Source: DASVRZ01 sp038230215
GTDB taxonomy: Bacteria; Verrucomicrobiota; Verrucomicrobiia; Chthoniobacterales; DASVRZ01
NCBI GenBank assembly: GCA_038230215.1
Contig: JBBRNR010000007.1
Coordinates: 106,710-170,709 of the forward strand
Length of the DNA: 64,000 nt
Direction of reading: 5' to 3'
Each line of letters begins with the position of its first letter. Positions within the stretch are counted from its first letter, which is position 1. Position numbers and translations under genes: made by a program. Shown here in pieces: positions 56,783 through 64,000 of this stretch. The notes beneath the pieces are model-generated. The model was not told where the DNA came from and searched no databases. It was given only the letters and a program-made list of their open reading frames with translations.

Positions 56783-58690
56783 ATGAAAAATTTCTCACCC
56801 GCCGTGCTCGTCTTCTTGATCGCGATTCACGGACTTTCCCTGGATGGCCAATCTGCGCCAACCCTGCAGCCAGCGGCCCCGGCCATCGTGCCGACTTGGG
56901 AGACAAGGGCCCTGGCGGGAAATTATGAGCTGAACATCCCGGCTCCGCGCGGGCAGATTTCAGATCGCAATGGAACTCCGCTCGCCCAGACCCGGCTCGG
57001 CTACAACCTTGGGCTCAAATTCTCCACGCCGCTCACTCTGAAAGATACCGAGGTCATCGCCTACGCCCGCCGCCAGGCGGCGATTGCGCAGACCTTGATC
57101 GGCGGCGAGGTGACTTTCGACGAGGCGGCCCTGATCAAGCACTACCGCAATCGCGGCATGATGCCATTCGAACTCTCCCGGAATTTGCCGGAGGCCGTCA
57201 CGGAGAAACTCAGGAAACAGCTTCCAACGGGCTTCGTTCTGCTACCGAATTATTTCCGAATTTATCCCAATGGAAAACTCGCCGCGCACGTTATCGGATA
57301 CGCCGGACGTCAGGGTCACATTCAGGTCGGGCCCATAGACAATGGCGAAAAACTCTGGCCCGAGGTCGAAGGCCGCGACGGGCTCGAGCAGGCGTTTAAC
57401 ACCCAGCTTACGGGCCAGTCTGGCATGACTAAGGTCGTGTTTGACAAAAGCGGTGTGAAAGTTTCCGAGAACATCGCGATGCCGCCGAACCCCGGCTACA
57501 ACGTCGTCACCAGCCTCGACGCGAACATCCAGCGGCTCGTCGAGGACGCGCTCGAAAAAGGCTGCAAACGTGGCGCGATGGTCATCCTCGATCCTAACAA
57601 CGGCGACATCCTCGCCATGGCCTCGTGGCCGTCCTACAACCCGAACGATTTCATTCCGACGATCTCTCCGAAGGACTTCGACCGTTACAATAAAGACCCA
57701 AACATCCCGCTACTGCCGCGCGCATTTCGTTCGTCGTATCCGCCGGGTTCGACTTTCAAGGTCTTCACCGGACTCGCCGCACTGGAGAGCGGTTCCATTG
57801 ATCCGAACGATAATTTCGACTGCCCCGCTGCGCTCACCATCGGCAACACCGTGATGCGCAACTGGAAGAAAAAAGACTCCGGCTCCCTCGACTTCATGCA
57901 GGCACTGACTCAGTCGTGCAATACGTGGTTCTATCAGGTCGGCATGAAGACCGGATCGAAGACCATTATCGACTACGCCACCCGCCTTGGCCTCGGCAAA
58001 AAGACCGGAGTTCCATTGGGATCGGAGACCAATGGACGCGTGCCGAACGACGATTACATGACGAAGGTTTACAAGCGCAAGATGCTCAACGGCGACACTG
58101 CCAACATGGCGATCGGCCAGGGCGACTTGCAAATTTCACCCCTCCAGATGGCGCAGGCGATGGTCGCCATCGGCAACGGTGGCACTGTTTTTCAGCCCCG
58201 GCTCGTTTTGCAAATCCAGACCCCGGACAACAAGGTCGTCAACGCCTACGGACCTCGCGCCAAGGCCAAGATCGAGATCCGGCCCGATATTCAAAAACTT
58301 CTCAAAGCCGCCATGATTAATGTCGTCTCTGGCGCGTCCGGCACCGCGCATCAGGCCTCCGTCCCCGGCATCGAAGTCGCGGGCAAGACCGGCACCGCGC
58401 AATGGGGACCAACCAAAAAACAGCGCACTGCCGCGTGGTTTGCCGGTTTTGCGCCGGCCACTAATCCGAAGTATGCCTTCGCGGTGGTTTATGAGGGAGA
58501 AATTAACAACAATGACGTGCATGGCGGAACCGCAGCCGCGCCGTTAATCGGAAAAGTTTTGCGCCAGCTTTTCGCGGAGGAGAAAAAAGCTAGCGACGCC
58601 AAGGATAAGAAGGATAAAAAAGATAAAAAGGATCAGGCTGACGAAGCCAATAAGAAACCTCCCAAAGAGGAAGTCATTGAAGAAGAATAG
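56783..58690 (+). CDS. mrdA: Penicillin-binding protein 2-type transpeptidase
   Basis: 635 residues from the ATG at 56783. A hydrophobic N-terminus, a dimerisation domain with P-R-G-Q-I-S-D-R-N-G, then the transpeptidase with S323-T-F-K, S-C-N motif and K535-T-G-T. It cross-links peptidoglycan in the elongasome with RodA (at 37.8 kb here). C-terminal tail is Lys/Asp-rich and repetitive (K-D-K-K units), likely disordered. Note the initial hydrophobic segment looks like a cleavable signal, unusual for PBP2, which normally keeps an anchor. Confidence 0.9.
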   Translation: MKNFSPAVLVFLIAIHGLSLDGQSAPTLQPAAPAIVPTWETRALAGNYELNIPAPRGQISDRNGTPLAQTRLGYNLGLKFSTPLTLKDTEVIAYARRQAAIAQTLIGGEVTFDEAALIKHYRNRGMMPFELSRNLPEAVTEKLRKQLPTGFVLLPNYFRIYPNGKLAAHVIGYAGRQGHIQVGPIDNGEKLWPEVEGRDGLEQAFNTQLTGQSGMTKVVFDKSGVKVSENIAMPPNPGYNVVTSLDANIQRLVEDALEKGCKRGAMVILDPNNGDILAMASWPSYNPNDFIPTISPKDFDRYNKDPNIPLLPRAFRSSYPPGSTFKVFTGLAALESGSIDPNDNFDCPAALTIGNTVMRNWKKKDSGSLDFMQALTQSCNTWFYQVGMKTGSKTIIDYATRLGLGKKTGVPLGSETNGRVPNDDYMTKVYKRKMLNGDTANMAIGQGDLQISPLQMAQAMVAIGNGGTVFQPRLVLQIQTPDNKVVNAYGPRAKAKIEIRPDIQKLLKAAMINVVSGASGTAHQASVPGIEVAGKTGTAQWGPTKKQRTAAWFAGFAPATNPKYAFAVVYEGEINNNDVHGGTAAAPLIGKVLRQLFAEEKKASDAKDKKDKKDKKDQADEANKKPPKEEVIEEE

Positions 58691-58729
58691 CCTTTAACTC
58701 AAATCAAAAAAACTTAGCCAGTCATCATT

Positions 58730-59197
58730 ATGAGCCTCATTTCCGAATTCAAAAACTTCATCGCTAAAGGCAACGCCTTCGACCTCGCGGTTGGTGTCAT
58801 CGCCGGGGCGGCCTTCGCACCGGTGGTCAAGTCGATGGTCGATGACCTCCTGATGCCGATCATTTCGGTGCCGTTGGGAACGATCGACTTTAAGTTTCTT
58901 TACCTGCCGATTACGCCCGGAGGGTTTGCCACGTTGAAGCACGCCATCGTCTCCCATGCGCCAATCCCACCGCTTGAGGAAGCCAAAAAACTGGGCGCCG
59001 TTATTTCCTACGGCAACTTCCTAGGTACCCTTCTGAATTTCTTTTTCCTGATGCTCGGCGTCTTCCTGCTTGTGAAAGTCGTCAACAGCCTCAAGCGCAA
59101 GGAGGAAGCGAAACCCAGCCCCGCTCCCGAGCCCAGCCGCGAAGCTGTCCTCTTGACTGAGATTCGCGACGCGCTGGTGGCGAAAAAGGAAATCTAG
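58730..59197 (+). CDS. mscL: Large-conductance mechanosensitive channel
   Basis: 155 residues. N-terminal F-K-N-F-I-A-K-G-N-A-F-D-L-A-V-G-V-I-A-G-A-A-F is the conserved S1/TM1 stretch; TM2 and a C-terminal helical bundle follow. Opens under membrane tension on osmotic downshock. The stop is shared with the opposite-strand peptidase gene through the palindrome CTAG (59194-59197). Confidence 0.95.
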   Translation: MSLISEFKNFIAKGNAFDLAVGVIAGAAFAPVVKSMVDDLLMPIISVPLGTIDFKFLYLPITPGGFATLKHAIVSHAPIPPLEEAKKLGAVISYGNFLGTLLNFFFLMLGVFLLVKVVNSLKRKEEAKPSPAPEPSREAVLLTEIRDALVAKKEI

Positions 59198-60525
59198 ATC
59201 GCAGCGAGGTGGCGGAGGAGGCTCTGGTTGAGTTCGATCCCGGCGAAGAAATTGGCCAATGGGAAATTTTCGTTTGGCGAATGCGCCCGGCAATCGGGCA
59301 GTGCGAGGCCGAGAAGGAGCGTGTCCGCGCCGAGGACGTCCTTGAAATTTTGCACAATCGGTATGCTGCCTCCTTCGCGAATTAAAGCGACCTCGGCTCC
59401 GAACGTCTCTTTCAACGCAGCTTGCGCGGCGAGTCCGAATCGATTGTGCGGATCGACCACATATGCACTGCCGAAATGGCCCGGGGTGACTTTCATTTGC
59501 ACGCCAGCGGGGCAATGTTTTTCCAGATGCGCCTGGGCGAGCGCGAGGATTTTCGCTGGTGCTTGATTCGGCACGAGTCGGAACGTCAATTTCGCAAACG
59601 CCCGCGACGGGATAACGGTCTTCGAGCCCTCGCCCTGATAGCCGCCGCCGATGCCGTTGATCTCGGCAGTGGGTCGAGCCCAGACGCGTTCGACGGCGGA
59701 GAAACCGGGCTCGCCGAAAAGCTCGCTCACGCCGGTGAGTGCGATGAAACTCGCGTCGTTTAACGGGAGTTTTTTCCAAGCGTTGCGCTCCCAGTTTTGC
59801 AACGGCTCGACGTCGTCGTAAAAGCCCTCGATCGCGACATGGCCCGACTCATCGTGCAGCGTCGCCAGCAGCCACGACAGTGCGTTGAGGGGATTCGCCA
59901 CAGTGCCGCCGTAAACGCCCGAGTGCAGGTCCATCTGCGGCCCGGTGAGTTCCACTTCCATCGCCGCAACGCCGCGCAATCCATAGGTAAACGTCGGAAC
60001 GCCGGGCGCGATCATCCCTGTGTCGGAAATAGCGATCACATCGCACTGTAACTCGTCCCGGTGCTCCAACAAAAACGGCCCAAGATGTTCACTGCCAACC
60101 TCCTCTTCGCCCTCGATCAGGAAAATCAAATTCACCGGTAGCGGACCCGTTTTTAACGCCTCCTCGACGCCGAGAATGTGCGCCAGAATCTGGCCCTTGT
60201 TGTCCGTCGCACCGCGGGCGAAGACGACTTCATTAACGATTTTTGGGTCAAACGGAGGCGAGTCCCAGAGTTCTAGTGGATCGACCGGCTGCACGTCGTA
60301 ATGGCCGTAAATGAGGACCGTGCGCAAGCCGGGTCGATGTTCATTTTTCGCGATGACGATGGGATGGCCCGCCGTTTTGTGCAGTTCTGCTGTGAGTCCG
60401 ATGGAAGTCAGTTTTTGAAAAAGCCACGTAGCGCATTCGCTCACATAATCCGCATAGGCGCGGTCGGCCGAGATGCTGGGGAAACTGAGAAACTGGAGGA
60501 GCTGATCGACCTGCACTGGGTTCAT
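59194..60525 (-). CDS. M20-family metallopeptidase (dipeptidase/carboxypeptidase)
   Basis: 443 residues. Metal ligands G-H-Y-D-V-Q-P (His and Asp), A-T-D-N-K-G (Asp), E-G-E-E-E-V-G (Glu pair) and a C-terminal H mark an M20 peptidase of the carnosinase-like group; the lid domain lies between about 190 and 310. It would cleave dipeptides in the cytoplasm. Convergent with mscL, sharing the CTAG stop overlap; divergent from the ClC gene. Confidence 0.9.
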   Translation of the reverse strand: MNPVQVDQLLQFLSFPSISADRAYADYVSECATWLFQKLTSIGLTAELHKTAGHPIVIAKNEHRPGLRTVLIYGHYDVQPVDPLELWDSPPFDPKIVNEVVFARGATDNKGQILAHILGVEEALKTGPLPVNLIFLIEGEEEVGSEHLGPFLLEHRDELQCDVIAISDTGMIAPGVPTFTYGLRGVAAMEVELTGPQMDLHSGVYGGTVANPLNALSWLLATLHDESGHVAIEGFYDDVEPLQNWERNAWKKLPLNDASFIALTGVSELFGEPGFSAVERVWARPTAEINGIGGGYQGEGSKTVIPSRAFAKLTFRLVPNQAPAKILALAQAHLEKHCPAGVQMKVTPGHFGSAYVVDPHNRFGLAAQAALKETFGAEVALIREGGSIPIVQNFKDVLGADTLLLGLALPDCRAHSPNENFPLANFFAGIELNQSLLRHLAAI

Positions 60526-60664
60526 GAGGGGAATTGTAGCGGGCTCGACGGCGGCGGCAAGATCGGGGGCAGGGAAAAGAGATTTTGCATGGCGTTTGCT
60601 TGGTCTTTATTTACGCGAGACCCGTGGCACCCGGCTGCTTTTTGCGGTGCACGGGCGGCGGTTC

Positions 60665-61996
60665 ATGACTATATGGAGTATGCCCGCCAAATTTCTCCTA
60701 TCCTTTTTCGGTTCGTTGCGCGAGGCGCCGCGTGCTGTGAAATGGGTGGCGCTGATTCTGCCCGTAGCGGGTCTCATCGGATCGGCAGTGGCGTTCTTTT
60801 TGTGGAGCCTGGATTGGGTCACGGCGCAACGTTTCGCGCATCCCTGGCTCCTCTGGTGCTTACCCGCCGGAGGGCTTGTCGTAGGGATCGTCTATCATTG
60901 GCTGGGACGTTCCGCCGAGGGTGGCACCAATCTCGTGATGGACGAAATCCATCAGCCGAGTGGGGGAGTACCCGCGCGGATGGCACCGCTGATTCTTCTC
61001 GGAACGCTGCTGACCCATCTTTTCGGTGGCTCCGCCGGACGCGAGGGAACAGCCGTGCAAATGGGCGGCAGCCTGGCGGCGTTTTGCGGAAAACATCTGC
61101 GGCTCGATGCGGTGACTCTGCGTATTCTCCTCATGTGCGGCATCGCCGCCGGCTTCGGGGCGGTCTTTGGAACACCGCTCGCTGGAGCCATCTTTGCACT
61201 GGAGGTTTTGACACTCGGCAAAGTGGAATACTTCGCGCTCCTGCCCTGCTTCGTCGCCGCGCTTGCGGGTGATTGGACGTGCCACGCCTGGGGCATCGGC
61301 CACACGCATTACGCCATTCGATTCGAACTCCCGCCCGGCGTTTTCCATTTGAGTCCGATCCTGTTCTTAAAAGTGCTCGTCGCCAGTGTCGCATTCGGTC
61401 TGTGCAGTCGGTTTTTCTCGGAATTCGTTCACGGCGTCCATGCGCTTTTCAAGAAATGGATCGCCTTCGCGCCGCTACGCCCGGTCGTCGGCGGATTGCT
61501 CGTCATCGGGCTCGTTTTTCTCCTTGGCACCCGCGATTACCTTGGCCTCGGAGTTACATCGCCATGGCCAAATGCGTTAACGATCAGCGCGTTTTTCACC
61601 TCGCCCGAAATTCATCCCTGGGCGTGGTGGTGGAAAATCGTTTTCACCGTCACCACCCTCGGCTCCGGCTTCAAGGGCGGGGAAGTCACCCCGCTTTTCT
61701 TCATCGGAGCCGCGCTGGGCAACGCGTTGTCCGGCCTGCTTCATGCGCCACCCGATCTGCTCGCGGGCCTCGGCTTCGTAGCGATCTTTGCCGGAGCCAC
61801 AAACACCCCCCTCGCCTGCACCTTATTGGGAGTCGAGCTGTTCGGATCGGACCATGTCATTTACCTCGCGACGGCGTGTTTCATTGCCTACCTTTGCAGC
61901 GGACACACCGGAATCTATCTGTCGCAACGCATCGGAGTCGCCAAGGACGGACGCCAACTCCGCTCCGGTCACACGGTGCTGCGTGACCTCCGGTGA
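60665..61996 (+). CDS. ClC-family chloride channel/transporter
   Basis: 443 residues from the ATG at 60665; the ATG at 60680 with GGAG five nt upstream is equally likely, and earlier in-frame sequence to 60524 is not protein-like. Ten to twelve membrane helices. The G-S-A-G-R-E-G-T motif corresponds to the conserved G-x-x-G-R-E-G-P of ClC helix F, including the gating Glu. Serine of the first selectivity motif (G-S-G-I-P) is not evident. Function may be chloride/proton exchange; fluoride-type ClC is less likely without its signature motifs. Confidence 0.85.
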   Translation: MTIWSMPAKFLLSFFGSLREAPRAVKWVALILPVAGLIGSAVAFFLWSLDWVTAQRFAHPWLLWCLPAGGLVVGIVYHWLGRSAEGGTNLVMDEIHQPSGGVPARMAPLILLGTLLTHLFGGSAGREGTAVQMGGSLAAFCGKHLRLDAVTLRILLMCGIAAGFGAVFGTPLAGAIFALEVLTLGKVEYFALLPCFVAALAGDWTCHAWGIGHTHYAIRFELPPGVFHLSPILFLKVLVASVAFGLCSRFFSEFVHGVHALFKKWIAFAPLRPVVGGLLVIGLVFLLGTRDYLGLGVTSPWPNALTISAFFTSPEIHPWAWWWKIVFTVTTLGSGFKGGEVTPLFFIGAALGNALSGLLHAPPDLLAGLGFVAIFAGATNTPLACTLLGVELFGSDHVIYLATACFIAYLCSGHTGIYLSQRIGVAKDGRQLRSGHTVLRDLR

Positions 61997-62042
61997 TCTT
62001 CACGCTTGCCACATTTTCCAAACCTTCCAAAATGTTCACACT

Positions 62043-62819
62043 ATGAGCCAACTCCCACTTTCCGGTAAGATCGGCGTCGTCTTCGGCGTCGCCAACAAAC
62101 GCAGCATCGCCTGGGCTATCGCCAAAGCCTGGTCCAAGGCTGGCGCGAAACTTTTTTTCAATTACCAGGGAGAGCGCCTCAAGGAAAACGTCGAGGAACT
62201 AGTCGCAGAGTTTGGCCCCGACACGTTTTTGTTTCCCTGCGACGTCACCAGCGACGAACAGATCGACACCTTCTTCGCCGAGGTTAAAAAACACACGGAC
62301 CGGATCGATTTGCTCCTGCACGCCGTCGCTTTCGCTCCCAAGGAAGCACTCGAGGGCAACTTCCTCGATACCACGCGCGATGCCTTTTTGATCGCGCATA
62401 ACATCAGCGCCTACTCTCTCGTCGGCCTGTCCCGCGCCGCCGCTCCGTTTATGACCGACGGCGGCAGCATCGTCGCCATGACCTATTACGGAGCCGAAAA
62501 AGTCGTCCCGCACTACAATGTCATGGGCGTCGCCAAGGCCAGCCTGGAAGCGTCGTGCCGATACCTCGCCTCCGATCTCGGCGCGAAAAGAGTGCGCGTG
62601 AATTGCATTAGCGCCGGTCCCGTGCAGACATTGGCTGCGCGCGGAATCAGCGGATTCTCCAGCATGATGAAGCACTACGAGGAGCACGCGCCGCTCAAGC
62701 GCAGTTGCACACCCGACGAACTCGGCGCGATGGGCGTCTTCCTCGCCAGCGACGGCGCGGCTTCGATCACCGGTCAGGTCATCTACGTCGATGGCGGCTA
62801 CCAGATCATGGGCATGTAA
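62043..62819 (+). CDS. fabI: Enoyl-[acyl-carrier-protein] reductase (NADH) FabI
   Basis: 258 residues from the ATG at 62043; the open frame to 61788 overlaps the ClC gene and is not protein-like. N-terminal G-V-A-N-K-R-S-I-A-W-A-I-A, and the catalytic Y-x6-K is Y-N-V-M-G-V-A-K. S-I-V-A-M-T-Y-Y-G-A-E-K is a family hallmark. It reduces the enoyl-ACP double bond, the last step of each fatty acid cycle. A target of triclosan-type inhibitors in other bacteria. Confidence 0.95.
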   Translation: MSQLPLSGKIGVVFGVANKRSIAWAIAKAWSKAGAKLFFNYQGERLKENVEELVAEFGPDTFLFPCDVTSDEQIDTFFAEVKKHTDRIDLLLHAVAFAPKEALEGNFLDTTRDAFLIAHNISAYSLVGLSRAAAPFMTDGGSIVAMTYYGAEKVVPHYNVMGVAKASLEASCRYLASDLGAKRVRVNCISAGPVQTLAARGISGFSSMMKHYEEHAPLKRSCTPDELGAMGVFLASDGAASITGQVIYVDGGYQIMGM

Positions 62820-62839
62820 TTTGAAAAGCGATCCCTCGG

Positions 62840-63790
62840 TTAACCGAGAAACTCCAGGGCGCGGGTTTCATGCCAGTTTTGTGCGGCGCAACGGGAGCTG
62901 ATAAACCCACAATGACCGCCGCTGGCGGGGGTTTCCAGGTGGAAATATTCGCTGTCCCGCGCGGCGGCGAATGGGAAGCAGGCCGGACTGAGAAAGGGGT
63001 CGTTGACAGCGCTGACCAGCAAAGTGCGCACCCGGATATGGCCTAATATGGGAAGGCAACTGGCGCGCCTCCAGTAATCCTCGGCGCTGACGAAGCCGTG
63101 CAAGGGTGCAGTGTAGGCGGAATCGAATTCGTGAAAGGTGCGCATCGTTTCCAATCGGGTTACATCCAACTCAGCGGGGAAACGGCTTTTCTTTTCGTAA
63201 ATCTTCGCGCGCAGGCTGCGGATGAAGCGTCGTGTGTAGATGCGTCCGTCGGGTTGGTCGAGGCGATCCACGCTGGAGGTTAGATCGCAGGGCACAGAGA
63301 AGGTGACGGCACCAGTGATGTTAGGAGCGATGCTAGTTTCGGAAAGATATTTCAGGGTGATGTTTCCGCCGAGGCTGAATCCGATCAGACTCAAAGCGTC
63401 GTAATCAGGACTAACATGATCAATCACGGTGGTGAGGTCGTGCGTTTCTCCGCTGTGATAGAATCGCAGGAGGCGGTTCGGCTCGCCGCTGCAGCCGCGC
63501 ATGTTCCAGGCAAGCACGTCCCAGCCCTGATGGTAAAACGCGGTCGCCATTCCCTGTATACTAACATCACTGGAAGAGCTTTCGAGTCCGTGTGTGATAA
63601 CGACTAACTTTTTGCTAACATCGTGACGCGCCCAGTCGAGATCGAGAAAATCACCGTCGGCCATTTCCAGTCGCTCACGCTCGTGAGTGATGATGGGGAC
63701 ACGTCGGAACAGCACTGGCCAGATGGTTTGTAAATGTCCGTTGCCGATACCGCGTGCCGGACTAAATGTGGAACCAGAAAGGAGCGGCAT
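62840..63790 (-). CDS. Alpha/beta hydrolase, YheT family
   Basis: 316 residues. N-terminal G-N-G-H-L-Q-T-I-W-P typical of the YheT/ABHD1 group, nucleophile elbow G-F-S-L-G-G-N, and near the C-terminus H-C-G-F with the catalytic His. Substrate unknown, probably an ester or lipid. Its ATG directly follows the TAG of a ribokinase fragment (63791-63865), so it likely belonged to that operon. Confidence 0.88.
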   Translation of the reverse strand: MPLLSGSTFSPARGIGNGHLQTIWPVLFRRVPIITHERERLEMADGDFLDLDWARHDVSKKLVVITHGLESSSSDVSIQGMATAFYHQGWDVLAWNMRGCSGEPNRLLRFYHSGETHDLTTVIDHVSPDYDALSLIGFSLGGNITLKYLSETSIAPNITGAVTFSVPCDLTSSVDRLDQPDGRIYTRRFIRSLRAKIYEKKSRFPAELDVTRLETMRTFHEFDSAYTAPLHGFVSAEDYWRRASCLPILGHIRVRTLLVSAVNDPFLSPACFPFAAARDSEYFHLETPASGGHCGFISSRCAAQNWHETRALEFLG

Positions 63791-63865
63791 CTAACTTAAA
63801 AAGGCATCGATTTCGGCCTTGGTCGGCATGGAGGGCGCGGTGCCGGGTTTGGTGACGCTTAGGTG
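63791..63865 (-). pseudogene. C-terminal remnant of a PfkB/ribokinase-type sugar kinase
   Basis: The last 24 codons read H-L-S-V-T-K-P-G-T-A-P-S-M-P-T-K-A-E-I-D-A-F-L-S then TAG. That is the standard C-terminus of ribokinase-like proteins (A-L-S-V-T-x-P-G-A-x-P-S-M-P-T). The frame is closed by TGA immediately upstream (63866-63868), and no kinase sequence is found in the other frames nearby. So either the gene was truncated by deletion or insertion, or a frameshift lies here and the body is beyond the window. Confidence 0.5.
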
Positions 63866-64000
63866 TCATGTTACAAGAGGTTGTCCGCAGGGAGAGTATC
63901 AGGCAGGGTGGTGGTGGATCAATCAACAACCTCCTCTTATTGCTCACGATCAACATGCACGCTAACGCCAGACTCACCCCTCTCGCCCGTTCCCAAATGG

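Noticed and set aside
1..64000. tRNA, rRNA or insertion-sequence genes
   Set aside because: No cloverleaf-like sequence, rRNA segment, transposase or integrase was seen in the intergenic gaps or frames by reading; a covariance-model search would be the decisive test.

Overview
The window is a dense, GC-rich stretch of chromosome from a Gram-negative, diderm, rod-forming heterotroph. It carries outer-membrane biogenesis genes (tamB/tamA, a BamD-like protein, lptE, a LolC/E permease), peptidoglycan elongation genes (rodA, a PBP2-type transpeptidase) and a surface-polysaccharide locus. The gene set, the CACGGAG-type inverted repeat and the weak use of Shine-Dalgarno sequences fit the Verrucomicrobiota (PVC group). 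That placement is inference; no rRNA or tRNA gene was seen to anchor it.

Layout. 1-7.5 kb: an envelope-glycan locus with an MBOAT acyltransferase (cut by the left edge), its SGNH partner, three GT39/PMT-like membrane glycosyltransferases (one fused to a GtrA domain) and a DPM1-like GT2. 7.5-8.4 kb: 6-phosphogluconolactonase with an N-terminal extension. 8.4-11.4 kb: an accessory patch with a HicBA toxin-antitoxin pair, a CopG-type antitoxin, an apparently internally deleted antitoxin, a possible GYF_2-like protein, two unknown proteins, a 17-unit array of degenerate 21-bp repeats and a REP-like inverted repeat. 11.4-15.3 kb: LolC/E permease and feoA-feoA-feoB behind a Fur-type box. 15.3-17.4 kb: ldhA, a MOSC protein and divergent mobA.

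17.3-32.2 kb is the centrepiece. A ten-gene nitrate-assimilation operon reads leftward: NasS-like sensor, nrtA, nrtB, two ATPases, an outer-membrane porin, a CysJ-like flavoprotein, nirA, a fused DmsB-DmsC-like iron-sulfur/membrane subunit, and a catalytic nitrate reductase. A LysR regulator lies divergently at its head. Together these would sense nitrate, move it across both membranes, reduce it to nitrite (probably with quinol electrons) and then to ammonium (probably with NADPH). mobA next to it supplies the molybdenum cofactor.

32.2-64 kb is mostly housekeeping: a decayed receiver-domain remnant; pyrR-pyrB-pyrC with a candidate PyrR-binding leader; yqgE; thiG-oppF-like-rodA and a KH protein; a Gfo/Idh/MocA oxidoreductase behind a hybrid histidine kinase; a peptidoglycan-binding/NTF2-like protein; dus; tamB-tamA; a YihY-type membrane protein; a secreted CAP-domain protein; acylphosphatase; rsmI, lptE, bamD-like; PBP2; mscL; an M20 peptidase; a ClC channel; fabI; and a YheT hydrolase preceded by a ribokinase remnant.

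Two genome-scale peculiarities deserve attention. The words CTAAC/GTTAG are unusually dense from about 17 to 35 kb, often at the cost of rare codons, and CTAAC commonly sits just before start codons where a Shine-Dalgarno sequence would be expected. Most operon junctions are ATGA/GTGA or 1-7 nt spacings, so translational coupling is widespread.
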